This document shows, piece by piece, positions 35,306-43,396 of a stretch of 43,396 nt of DNA (within the stretch, counting starts at the first letter, position 1; every line of letters begins with the position of its first letter). Where the stretch lies: contig CALUMJ010000021.1 of the NCBI GenBank assembly GCA_944321715.1, positions 1 through 43,396 on the forward strand, read 5' to 3'. The stretch is from an uncultured Muribaculaceae bacterium. GTDB taxonomy: Bacteria; Bacteroidota; Bacteroidia; Bacteroidales; Muribaculaceae. Below the pieces are notes generated by a model. It made no database searches and was not told the DNA's origin. It saw nothing but the letters and a program-made list of their open reading frames with translations. The position numbers were made by a program, and so were the translations under genes.

Positions 35306-36589
35306 TTATATATAATTACTTATATTCTTAATATTCGAGAATATTAATCTTCTGAAAATGAATATTAGAATTAACCACTCAAACACGGGAGTGTTGACTG
35401 AAAAAATATGCCCAACAGGTGCCTGAAATAATAAATAAGTTAGTTGACCAAACAAAAGTATTCCCATAATACTTTTTCGATATTTTAGTCTGATACATAT
35501 ATATTCAAGTAAGAAACAGGTTACTCCCCACATAACAACACCACCCCAAAAACCAAAATCATAATATATGTATGGCATAATCGACTTAACGGTAACAGAC
35601 AATCCTATGTCGTATGCTATAGATTCTTGGAATTTTTTAGCCATAGGCGAGCCTGAAAATGGGAATAAAAATTCACTTCTTCCATATTCTAAGTCGTAGC
35701 TACCTGATGGGTATTGAGTTAAGACCATATTAGTCATTTTTGAACCATCTGTTAAGTACAAAAATTTGTCAATGAAATTGATGTCATCGGATTCTTTTCC
35801 TCGTAATAGTCCGATGATGGAAAACATAGATATGGCAAGAATAAATAGGGTTAATATTTTTTTATTATCATTCTTTTTCTTTTCAAAAGATATATTGCTA
35901 TAATATCTACTATACATATATGTTATTATAAATGGTAACATGGATGTTACAATCCATACGCGCCCTCCAATTGACATATTTACAGCAGAGCATAACAAAG
36001 CGTATTTTATAAATTCTTTTATTTTGATGCCTTCTTGACCATATTTATAGCCCAATAAGAATAGATAGAATGCGCCGAATATTGTAATGTGACCTGAAAT
36101 ACGTTTTGCAATAGCTGCGTATCCTACGTGTTCAGTAGCGATGGCTATTTGACGATAGTCATGAAATGACGAAACATCCCCGACTGATGACAATAATGAC
36201 ACAAACAGTATTATTCCCACTATTCCACAACAATATGGAATCCATCGGAATTTTTTCAGAATTTGGTCTATTATATTCGATTCAATAAGTTCTACAGTGT
36301 GTGTTGTTTCAAGTCTCGCGGTAAGTGTGTGAGCTAAAATAAAACCTATAATTGATGAGAAAACAAGAAAACAAATAAATTTGCTCACAAGTTGAAATCT
36401 AATATTTGGTACTTGTTCCGAAACAAATATTCCTTTTAGTTCAAATATAATAAGAATGCATGTTATCAACCAGATAGATGTATGAATAGTGGAAGGAAGT
36501 AGTAATCTATATCGTTTCTGTGACAGCAAAAACAATAAATATACGATGGCTATTCCTGTAGTCCAATAGCAGTAATCTATGCTTTCCAT
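35306..36589 (-). CDS. wzy: Wzy-type polysaccharide polymerase
   Basis: 427 residues from ATG 36589 (MESIDYCYW); an in-frame start 30 nt upstream overlaps the previous gene and adds no hydrophobic sequence. About ten or more membrane segments with a large soluble loop in the C-terminal half (around SSVGDVSSFHDYRQIA and FPFSGSPMAKKF), the usual layout of O-antigen/capsule polymerases. Wzy joins repeat units on the periplasmic face. Sequence conservation in this family is low, so the call rests on topology plus wzx, wzc and wza in the same operon. The gene is strongly AT-rich (18 G/C of 60 in 36241-36300). Confidence 0.75.
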   Translation of the reverse strand: MESIDYCYWTTGIAIVYLLFLLSQKRYRLLLPSTIHTSIWLITCILIIFELKGIFVSEQVPNIRFQLVSKFICFLVFSSIIGFILAHTLTARLETTHTVELIESNIIDQILKKFRWIPYCCGIVGIILFVSLLSSVGDVSSFHDYRQIAIATEHVGYAAIAKRISGHITIFGAFYLFLLGYKYGQEGIKIKEFIKYALLCSAVNMSIGGRVWIVTSMLPFIITYMYSRYYSNISFEKKKNDNKKILTLFILAISMFSIIGLLRGKESDDINFIDKFLYLTDGSKMTNMVLTQYPSGSYDLEYGRSEFLFPFSGSPMAKKFQESIAYDIGLSVTVKSIMPYIYYDFGFWGGVVMWGVTCFLLEYICIRLKYRKSIMGILLFGQLTYLLFQAPVGHIFSVNTPVFEWLILIFIFRRLIFSNIKNISNYI

Positions 36590-36602
36590 TATTTGGGCGT
36601 GT

Positions 36603-37589
36603 TTACCAGTAGCAGGCACCTTCTACATTCTGGGCGGCTTTAGGGGTTTCTTTTTGAGATGGGCGCACCCAGTATTCATTGTAGAGGCTGCTGTAGTTTG
36701 TGTTTAACTGAGGTAATTCTTTCCAGTGGTAGCTATTATTGTCCCACCGACGGCCTTTAATGCCAAATAGCAACTGTGAACCGCCGCCCATGTGGATTGC
36801 TTTCTTGCCCATGCGCTTCACGGTGGCAGCAAGCGGCAGACCGTATGCACCGCAGCCGAGTATGCAAAAGTCAAAGTCGATTCTTGCTATTTCGTCTTCC
36901 ATGAATTTCAGAGCCTCAAACCAATCTTTGTAAGGCACTTCGGCTCCCGCATTGGATTGTACGGCTTTTAATGTTTTAAGGTCGAAATCGGGTAAAATGT
37001 CAAGGTTCTTGAACAATTTTGTGCGTCGAGAATATTGAGCTGCAATCGTTTCGGTAAAAGGATGGACTACTAAGACTTTTTTGCCTTTGAGCGCAAGAGT
37101 CCAAGGCTTTTCTGTCCAGAAAGGGTAAAGGCATTCGAGATGGACTCGTTGTATATCTGGTTGCAATGGCATAAATCGTTCGGTATAGTTGAATGAGCCA
37201 ATGATGTCGATTAGTGGTGCGTCTTGCAGATAGCGTTCAGAGAATTTCTCCAGCACATCGATCGTTTCGGGGAATATGCCTGCATTGTTGCGCATTGACT
37301 TGAAGAACAGCTTGTCCCACCAGGGAAGACCACAATCATCGACTATGTATCGGTAGCACCGTTTTAAAAATGCGTCATTTCCGTGTACTTGCAAGTAGTT
37401 GCTCACAATACCGATCTCGCCGCTGCCGAATCGTGAAATCATGCACGGCTCGGGCGCGTTGAGCCTGTCTAAAATTATCTCGTTGGCTCGTGTACGGTCA
37501 TACTCACATTGTGGTAGTGCAAAAGTAGGTTTTGCCACAGTGCGGTAAACTTTGCGCAAGCCTTTTAATAAGAAGTCGCGTAGTTCCAT
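36603..37589 (-). CDS. GT-D-type glycosyltransferase-like protein
   Basis: 328 residues. MISRFGSGEIGIVSNYL near residue 52 corresponds to the RFGDGE motif of the GT-D fold (DUF1792), first recognised in a streptococcal adhesin-glycosylating enzyme. VLVVHPFTETIAAQYSRR and CILGCGAYGLPLAATVKRMG follow, as in this family. In the motif Ser replaces the usual Asp (RFGSGE for RFGDGE). It probably transfers a hexose in the capsule locus; donor unknown. It follows the acyltransferase gene after 1 nt. Confidence 0.75.
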   Translation of the reverse strand: MELRDFLLKGLRKVYRTVAKPTFALPQCEYDRTRANEIILDRLNAPEPCMISRFGSGEIGIVSNYLQVHGNDAFLKRCYRYIVDDCGLPWWDKLFFKSMRNNAGIFPETIDVLEKFSERYLQDAPLIDIIGSFNYTERFMPLQPDIQRVHLECLYPFWTEKPWTLALKGKKVLVVHPFTETIAAQYSRRTKLFKNLDILPDFDLKTLKAVQSNAGAEVPYKDWFEALKFMEDEIARIDFDFCILGCGAYGLPLAATVKRMGKKAIHMGGGSQLLFGIKGRRWDNNSYHWKELPQLNTNYSSLYNEYWVRPSQKETPKAAQNVEGACYW

Positions 37590-37590
37590 T

Positions 37591-38415
37591 TCACATTTCT
37601 ATTATGAGGTTCTCGGGATGGTCTTCTATTTCAGGAGCATATACTGTAGGTTCAGAATTGCATGCGAACAACTTAGTTATTTCCTTTTCGGCGTTTGGTG
37701 AAAAAACTCGTTTAATTCCTGTTGCTACGGTTTTGGCAGGTCGGCCCACCAACATGGGATATGTCCCACTGTCTTTTGTATAATCGTTGTTTAAAAGACT
37801 GCCAGTGCCGATTATTGTATAATCTTTTGTTTTGCACCTACCTAAGATTGTAGTTTGGTTTCCAATCCAATTGTATGCGCCAATGTATATCGGCGATGTG
37901 CGATTTCGATAGCAATGTTTGTTCTCGTCATACGTATAATGGAAACTGCTATTCATGACAGTACAACCAAAAGTAATTCCAGTAAATGCGCCAATATCAA
38001 TGTTCCCGCCATTACATATTACTCTTGCATCAGAACCAATGCGAACGAATTTACCCAGTCTAAGTTCACCCTTGATAACTCGTATTTTTGCATTTAAAGC
38101 GATACGTGCTGGACCTTCGAATATTAATTTGGAATCTGATGAAGCTAATGAAATAAATCCACTATGATCAAACAGCGAGAATGAATCGCCATTTATGCCA
38201 ATTTTTACCATACCTCTTTTTATCGAGGTGTTTTCAAAGCATACTGTCCCATTTAGCATAAAGAGGCGCACTTTCCCATACACAAATACTGGGAATTTAA
38301 TTGCAGTGGCAAAAGGCAGGGTGCGGAAATTGAAATATAAGGTGCGCCATAGGCTCAACCGCGGCTGATTAAGGCGAGCCTCAAGGCTGCCACAAATACG
38401 TGAGATTATATTCAT
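37591..38415 (-). CDS. hexapeptide-repeat acyltransferase
   Basis: 274 residues. It shares with the 240-residue acyltransferase at 31844-32566 the N-terminal YFNFRTLPFATAIKFPVFV segment and the beta-helix repeat GAYNWIGNQTTIL, then LLNNDYTKD. The beta-helix runs about 85-225, and an acidic tail rich in Glu and Pro (YAPEIEDHPENLIIEM) follows. Probably an O-acyltransferase. Its start overlaps the wzx stop by 4 nt. Confidence 0.84.
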   Translation of the reverse strand: MNIISRICGSLEARLNQPRLSLWRTLYFNFRTLPFATAIKFPVFVYGKVRLFMLNGTVCFENTSIKRGMVKIGINGDSFSLFDHSGFISLASSDSKLIFEGPARIALNAKIRVIKGELRLGKFVRIGSDARVICNGGNIDIGAFTGITFGCTVMNSSFHYTYDENKHCYRNRTSPIYIGAYNWIGNQTTILGRCKTKDYTIIGTGSLLNNDYTKDSGTYPMLVGRPAKTVATGIKRVFSPNAEKEITKLFACNSEPTVYAPEIEDHPENLIIEM

Positions 38416-39935
38416 TGTTGTTTTTCCCCCCGATTTATAAAATTTAGAGCTATCTTTTGTTCATTTTTAGACAGACCTATGCCCCAATAAACTGGAATAC
38501 TAGCGATAATTAGGATTATAAGACTTAAGAACCAATTAATGTCTAAAAATGTAATCAAATAGCCGAGAACAATCGTTATTAGTGCTACTAAAATGCAAGG
38601 AAAGAAAGTTTTACATGTGAATTTTCTGATTGACAGGTCAATGTTATGGCGGCAATAGAAAAGATTGGTTATGCCGCCCAAAATGCCTTTGCCGATGATA
38701 ACATTCACTAATGCCCAATATGGAGCAAGTGTAGGTGAGATGGCAAACATTGCGATGCTCGTAGCTATTGGCAATAAATTGACAATACTCTTGACGATGC
38801 TGTATTGCTTGATGTTGCCTTCGGCTTGCAGCGACTGGAACAGAAATACCGTCATTTGGTCAACTAATGTGGATATTAGCATTAGTTGGCAAAATATAGC
38901 AGTCCAATTGGGTACTGTATGCAGCCATAAGTCCAATATTGGATAAATGTAAAACAATACAGGCAAGCAGAAAAATGAAAACAATAAGAATGAAAATTTA
39001 CAACTTGCGTAAGATATTTCAAGCATTTGTTCTCGTTTATGCCCTCCCTCTTTTTTTACAAGTACGGGAGTGATTGCTTTTATCATGTTCATTGACACAC
39101 CCATCAATACCCCCGATAGTTGCGTGGCTATGCCTAAAGCGGCATTTAACTCGGTTCCAAAAAAATGATTGACGACCAAGTTTACGCCATATAAGCTGAA
39201 CATAAGCGTAGCCAAATTGGCAAGATTCCAACCAGCAAATGAGGTGATTTGTTTGACAACTATACGGTTGAAATAACGGCGTATTTCGATATGTCGGCTT
39301 TCTTCGTAGTGGTGTGCACAATAATATTTTGTTATTGCACGTAGCAGCCAAGATTCAGCAGCCATTAATATGGCATAGAGCAACAGTCTTTCGGCATCGA
39401 CATACAGCACTATGAGGGCTATGACGAATTTGAACAATACGTCACAGATGCCTGCGATGCTGTAAAATCGCATGTTTTCATGAGCATTCAGTAATGCATC
39501 GTATGGAACGATAGTGATTGAGAACACTGTGCTGAACACCATGCAAGCATATACACCTATGGCCACATTTTCGCGCCCGTTGGGGATATTAAGTATTCCA
39601 TTGAAGAATACAAATGCCGCAACAATGAGTAACAGTGCCGTTACAGCTGCCACGCCATAGTGGACGAGTTGGGCATTGTTGAAAATTTCTTTTATCCTGT
39701 CGCGGTCGCCTTGCCCTTCAGCATAGCTAATGAACCGCTGTGTAGCCGTACTCATTGAGGCTGTAAGGAATCCAAGCATGGTAATTGCTCCGCCCACTAC
39801 GTTATATAAGCCATAATCGCTTGCGCCAAGAGCCTGTAGCAAAATGCGTGTGGTAAATATGTTGACGAGTATGCTTGCAGCCATGCGGGCATACAGCCAT
39901 ATTGTGTTTTTTATTACGCGCTGGGCTGTTGACAT
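38412..39935 (-). CDS. wzx: Wzx-type repeat-unit flippase
   Basis: 507 residues with about 12-14 hydrophobic segments, starting MSTAQRVIKNTIWLYARMAASI with ALGASDYGLYNVVGG, typical of the MATE/PST polysaccharide export family. It flips the undecaprenyl-linked repeat unit across the inner membrane. It lies 1 nt from wzc and overlaps the next gene by 4 nt, so the export genes are translationally coupled. Confidence 0.92.
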   Translation of the reverse strand: MSTAQRVIKNTIWLYARMAASILVNIFTTRILLQALGASDYGLYNVVGGAITMLGFLTASMSTATQRFISYAEGQGDRDRIKEIFNNAQLVHYGVAAVTALLLIVAAFVFFNGILNIPNGRENVAIGVYACMVFSTVFSITIVPYDALLNAHENMRFYSIAGICDVLFKFVIALIVLYVDAERLLLYAILMAAESWLLRAITKYYCAHHYEESRHIEIRRYFNRIVVKQITSFAGWNLANLATLMFSLYGVNLVVNHFFGTELNAALGIATQLSGVLMGVSMNMIKAITPVLVKKEGGHKREQMLEISYASCKFSFLLFSFFCLPVLFYIYPILDLWLHTVPNWTAIFCQLMLISTLVDQMTVFLFQSLQAEGNIKQYSIVKSIVNLLPIATSIAMFAISPTLAPYWALVNVIIGKGILGGITNLFYCRHNIDLSIRKFTCKTFFPCILVALITIVLGYLITFLDINWFLSLIILIIASIPVYWGIGLSKNEQKIALNFINRGEKQQ

Positions 39936-39936
39936 T

Positions 39937-42321
39937 TTATTGGCGGTAGTAATTGTTGCTGTGGCTGTTGTAGTAGCCGTAGCGGTAGGCGTAGCGGCTG
40001 TGGGTGGCTTCGGTGCCGTTTAGGACGAGAGCCATGTTGTTGAAGCGGCGCTCATCGTACATGCGTTGTAGCTCGGGGAGCATTTCGCGTTCAAGCAAAC
40101 CGGCACGGACAATGAAGATGGTGCGGTCGGCAATTTTGGAGATTATTTGTGTATCGGCTACAATATCGATTGGCGGGCAGTCGATAAATATGTAGTCATA
40201 TTTTGTGCGCACGTCTTCAATGAGTTGATTGAAGCGTTTATCGGCAAGTAATTCAGTCGGGTTTGGAGGAATCGTTCCAACAGGAATAATGTGTAGGGTG
40301 GGGTGGTTTTCTACTTCCACAGTTATTGATGCGATATCGTTGGTGCGGTGACCGAGATAATCGCTTAAGCCTAATTGCGGCTTGTCAATGTAAGCAGAAG
40401 CGGAGCCGCGGCGCAAATCGCCATCGATTACCAATACCCGTTTACCTTTTATTGCAATACATGCTGCAGTGTTAACAGCAAGGAAAGTCTTACCACTACC
40501 TGGGTTGAATGAGGTGAACAGTATTACAGGTGCTTTCCCGTTTTCGGAAGTATCGCCGAGCATAAATTCCATATTAGTTCGCAATACGCGGAATGCCTCG
40601 TTCACAACATCTCGATGTCCTTGTTCGATGACGATTTTATTGTTTTCTTGCTGTTTTTTGCCTTTGGAGGTGACGAGTGGTATTTCGCCAGCAAAGGGCA
40701 ATGTGAGTGATTCAAGATCTTTGCGTCCACGTAATTTGGTGTTCATGTTTTCTTTGGCAAAGAGTGTCCCAAATGGAATTATAAGTCCCAAAGCAATCGC
40801 AACCAAAAAGATATTTTTCTTTTCGGGAGATGTCGGTATGGGGCTACCTGTAGGAGGTGTTATGATTCGTGTGTTATAAGCTGTGAATGCTTGTGAAAGT
40901 TCGTTTTCTTCACGTTTCTGAAGCAGGAATAGGTAGAGCGACTCTTTTACTTTTTGTTGGCGTTCGACCGAGAGGAGGTATTTGCCTTGCGATGGGTTGG
41001 CGGCAATGCGTGCCGTTGTTTGCCGTTCACTTTGTTGTAAACTGTTTAATTGTGTGTTCAATACCACCATTAAGTTATCGATTGACGACACAATGGCTTC
41101 ACGCATGGCATTGAGAGATTGGTCCAAGTCTTGTACAAGCGGGTTCTGCTCGCTACTGTTGGCAACCAGGCTGTTGCGCTGCAATTGCATGGAATTGTAT
41201 TCAGCTATTTGGCTCTCAATGTTGGCGTTTTCAATGCCGGAGTTGGCTGGCAGCAATTGATTGCGACCATTGGCGTTTGTCACATAGCTGCGTATGTACC
41301 GGGCCATTGACAACTGTGTGTTCAGAGCCAAGATTTGTGCCGTAGTTGTGCTGCTTTGTGACATATACATGTTGGCGGCAGCTTGCACGTCGGGCAACAA
41401 GTTTTCGCTCTTAAATGATGATATATTTTCATCGACATTGCCAAGTTCACGTTCGATTACGCCAAGGCGCTCGTTAATGAACATCGATGTGCTGACAGCC
41501 ACTTGGTTGCGATCTTTAATCCAATTTTCATTGTAAACAGCTATTACAGTATTCAAAATGTCTTCGGCGCGTTGTATGCATACATCGTTAAAAGTCAGGT
41601 TGATAACAGAAGACTTATCATTGCTTAAAGCCACTGTTAAACCTGATGTGTATGCTCTTGTGGTAGATAACAGACCGTTTCGTGTAACATAAATTGGCGA
41701 AACAACAGATGATAATGCTGTGGTATCTATAATTGTGGGTTTCACAACTAATCGTCCTATAGGAGTTGCTACAGTGTCGCCAATGACAGCATTTGTTTCT
41801 CCATCAAATTCCTCGCCATTGAAAGTGAATTCATTAAGTGTTAAATTGTTCCCATCCTGTGAATCAATTGTAAATGTAACGACATCGTTGTCGCCAAGGT
41901 CGGTAAATTCCACAGTGTAAGGGCATGTGCTGCCATAAAGTGTGCGACGATAAAAACGACCATCTGCGTGATAGTTGACATCGAGATGCAACCGTTTTAC
42001 TACATCGAGCATTACAGATGGCGATTGTAGCAATTGTATCTCGTTGTTAACGTTGGTACTTGTTTGGAAAATGTCGATTTCGCTAAGGACGCCAGCGTCA
42101 ACTGCCGAACCGTTTTTCCCATCTTCCTTTATAAGAAGTGATGCCGAACGTGTGTAAACTGGTGGGGTTGATAGAATATAAATGATTGCCACACCGATTG
42201 TTATTGCCAGTGATATGACAAACCAATACCACTTGGCGATACATATATTGAGCAAATCGCGAACGCGGATGAAATCGTCGGATTGCTTTACGTTGGTCGT
42301 AATATTGTCTTGAGTTGCCAC
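39937..42321 (-). CDS. wzc: Wzc-type chain-length regulator and tyrosine autokinase
   Basis: 794 residues. Cytoplasmic N-terminus, first membrane helix at about 33-53, Wzz-type periplasmic domain, coiled-coil region, second membrane helix at about 505-525, then a BY-kinase domain. Walker A is FNPGSGKTFLAVN, Walker A' VLVIDGDLRRGSA and Walker B YIFIDCPPIDIV. The C-terminus ends in a Tyr cluster (YAYRYGYYNSHSNNYYRQ) that is autophosphorylated in this family and controls chain length together with Wza. Confidence 0.94.
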   Translation of the reverse strand: MATQDNITTNVKQSDDFIRVRDLLNICIAKWYWFVISLAITIGVAIIYILSTPPVYTRSASLLIKEDGKNGSAVDAGVLSEIDIFQTSTNVNNEIQLLQSPSVMLDVVKRLHLDVNYHADGRFYRRTLYGSTCPYTVEFTDLGDNDVVTFTIDSQDGNNLTLNEFTFNGEEFDGETNAVIGDTVATPIGRLVVKPTIIDTTALSSVVSPIYVTRNGLLSTTRAYTSGLTVALSNDKSSVINLTFNDVCIQRAEDILNTVIAVYNENWIKDRNQVAVSTSMFINERLGVIERELGNVDENISSFKSENLLPDVQAAANMYMSQSSTTTAQILALNTQLSMARYIRSYVTNANGRNQLLPANSGIENANIESQIAEYNSMQLQRNSLVANSSEQNPLVQDLDQSLNAMREAIVSSIDNLMVVLNTQLNSLQQSERQTTARIAANPSQGKYLLSVERQQKVKESLYLFLLQKREENELSQAFTAYNTRIITPPTGSPIPTSPEKKNIFLVAIALGLIIPFGTLFAKENMNTKLRGRKDLESLTLPFAGEIPLVTSKGKKQQENNKIVIEQGHRDVVNEAFRVLRTNMEFMLGDTSENGKAPVILFTSFNPGSGKTFLAVNTAACIAIKGKRVLVIDGDLRRGSASAYIDKPQLGLSDYLGHRTNDIASITVEVENHPTLHIIPVGTIPPNPTELLADKRFNQLIEDVRTKYDYIFIDCPPIDIVADTQIISKIADRTIFIVRAGLLEREMLPELQRMYDERRFNNMALVLNGTEATHSRYAYRYGYYNSHSNNYYRQ

Positions 42322-42333
42322 TTTTATATCGTA

Positions 42334-43158
42334 TTATTTAATGTTTGTAATCAGCACTGCCACCGACATGGCGAGCGAAATCAGCGAAATCCAGAATGAA
42401 GTAGAACGCACAGTGTTGCCATTGACGGTCGATTGGCGTATTCTCACATCGTTTGGTTCTACATATACCACATCGTTTTGCTGCAAGTAATAGGCTGGAG
42501 ATGAGTATATATTGTTGCCTTGTGTCAAATCTATTCCATAAATGCGTTGGTTTTTACCATCTTGCCGCATTACCATGATGTTGGTGCGATTGCCGTTGAT
42601 GGTCAAGTCGCCAGCCATGCTCAGCACATCGAGAATGGTGGTTCGGTCACGGTCGATATTGTATCGTCCAGGATTGTTTACTTCACCCAGCACCGACACG
42701 CAAAGATTCAAATATTCGACTGTAACAACCGGGTCTTTCACGAGATTTTCGCGCATTAACTCGCTTTTGATATATTCGGCAATTGCCTCCCGTGTCTTGC
42801 CAGCTACATATATTTTACCCAATACGGGGAAATCTATTTCACCATTTTTATCTACTGTATAGCCAAGCACATCTTGCCCTGTTGAAGACAATGATGACCC
42901 TCCATTGCTAACGATTTGTTTCCTCACCTCTGGTAGATTAAACAGTGCCATCAGTTGCGGGTCGCGGCTATTGACCACAATCATTAATTTGTCTTGAGGT
43001 TTAATGGTCAATGTCAAAGGCGTAGCTGATATGTCAATGCTTGAGCCCGGTTTCAAGTCTTGGAAGTAAACCACATCTTTGGGAGTCCCGCAAGAAGAGA
43101 GCAATATAAGCCCAATAACGGAAAGCGTTAAGAGTAAATTTATGGTACTTTTTTTCAT
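42334..43158 (-). CDS. wza: Wza-type polysaccharide export lipoprotein
   Basis: 274 residues from ATG 43158 (MKKSTINLLLT), with lipobox LSSC (Cys23); an upstream in-frame start would put residues before the signal peptide. The polysaccharide-export domain includes PKDVVYFQDL and IKPQDKLMIVV, and the SLBB-type motifs are VLGEVNNPGRYNID and LQQNDVVYVEPND. A hydrophobic segment ends the protein (SFWISLISLAMSVAVLITNIK). It forms the outer-membrane exit channel, facing Wzc. Confidence 0.93.
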   Translation of the reverse strand: MKKSTINLLLTLSVIGLILLSSCGTPKDVVYFQDLKPGSSIDISATPLTLTIKPQDKLMIVVNSRDPQLMALFNLPEVRKQIVSNGGSSLSSTGQDVLGYTVDKNGEIDFPVLGKIYVAGKTREAIAEYIKSELMRENLVKDPVVTVEYLNLCVSVLGEVNNPGRYNIDRDRTTILDVLSMAGDLTINGNRTNIMVMRQDGKNQRIYGIDLTQGNNIYSSPAYYLQQNDVVYVEPNDVRIRQSTVNGNTVRSTSFWISLISLAMSVAVLITNIK

Positions 43159-43263
43159 ATAATTGTTATGATTTTGCGTTTTTAATGCAAAAAGATATAC
43201 TAAAAGTTTTGCCGCTTGCAAGCAGTAAAACCTTTAGCTATAAGATGTTATTAAAAATCGTAA

Positions 43264-43396
43264 TTAAAGCAGCTGAATGTAATCGGCTTCCACCTCTACA
43301 CTCGCTGCCAAAAGCTCGGGCAATTCAACGAGCAAACGGCGCACTCGGCTGCCACGTGTACTGAGCAAGTACCCCTCGCAGCCGTCCAAACGGCCG
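43264..43396 (-). CDS. NusG-like (UpxY-type) antiterminator, 3' end only
   Basis: The last 43 residues before a TAA at 43264-43266, cut by the window edge. GCEGYLLSTRGSRVRRLLVE and LAASVEVEADYIQLL fit the KOW-containing C-terminal domain of NusG-family proteins (compare GVEGRIRRVKGNRRFVVSIE). In Bacteroidales such UpxY proteins stand first in capsule operons and let polymerase read the long transcript. The short fragment limits certainty. The gap to wza is 105 nt. Confidence 0.65.
   Translation of the reverse strand, partial: GRLDGCEGYLLSTRGSRVRRLLVELPELLAASVEVEADYIQLL

Noticed and set aside
24992-43396. Mobile-element origin of the polysaccharide locus
   Set aside because: No transposase, integrase, direct repeat or tRNA boundary was found; uneven base composition alone does not show it.

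Overview
The window reads as chromosomal DNA of a gut-type Bacteroidales bacterium. The grounds are protein-family resemblance (a FucI/FucA/FucK/FucP set of the Bacteroides kind, a Wza/Wzc pair with a NusG-like protein upstream, lipoproteins with short Bacteroides-type signal peptides), modest GC with frequent CAAAnnTA motifs (TAnnTTTG on the coding strand, the Bacteroidota -7 box) just upstream of transcription units, and little use of strong Shine-Dalgarno sites. A genus cannot be assigned from the sequence alone. No rRNA, tRNA, transposase, integrase or CRISPR array was seen.

Layout. (1) 97-2742, minus strand: a large lipoprotein with two transglutaminase-like segments and a thioredoxin-like tail. 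(2) 2941-6783 is the only plus-strand block. It holds an ECF-type sigma factor fused through one membrane segment to an outer-membrane beta-barrel, a radical SAM/SPASM protein and a Gfo/Idh/MocA oxidoreductase. The first two are each interrupted by a single in-frame TGA. (3) 6852-12821, minus: housekeeping genes asnS, a pseudouridine synthase with a long Gln/Asn/Gly/Arg/Tyr-rich extension, purB and gdhA, each with its own candidate promoter. (4) 13097-16837, minus: an exported murein-peptide module (transglutaminase, NlpC/P60 peptidase, L-Ala-D/L-Glu epimerase), then a small lipoprotein at 16940-17605. (5) 17829-19112: manC. (6) 19398-24648: L-fucose catabolic operon in the order fucI-fucA-fucK-fucP, ending in a good terminator. 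(7) 24992-43396, minus: a capsule/exopolysaccharide locus running from the 3' end of a NusG-like (UpxY-type) regulator at the right edge through wza, wzc, wzx, four hexapeptide acyltransferases, six glycosyltransferase-like genes and a wzy-type polymerase to gmd, a nucleotidyltransferase-GHMP kinase fusion and fcl, closed by a terminator at 24925-24967.

How the parts fit: manC makes GDP-mannose, gmd and fcl turn it into GDP-L-fucose, and the locus builds and exports a probably fucosylated, acylated polymer. The neighbouring fuc operon degrades free L-fucose, so synthesis and breakdown of the same sugar sit side by side. The most unusual items are the one-piece sigma factor/TM/beta-barrel protein, the two in-frame TGA codons in adjacent genes, and the bidomain sugar kinase/nucleotidyltransferase placed between gmd and fcl.
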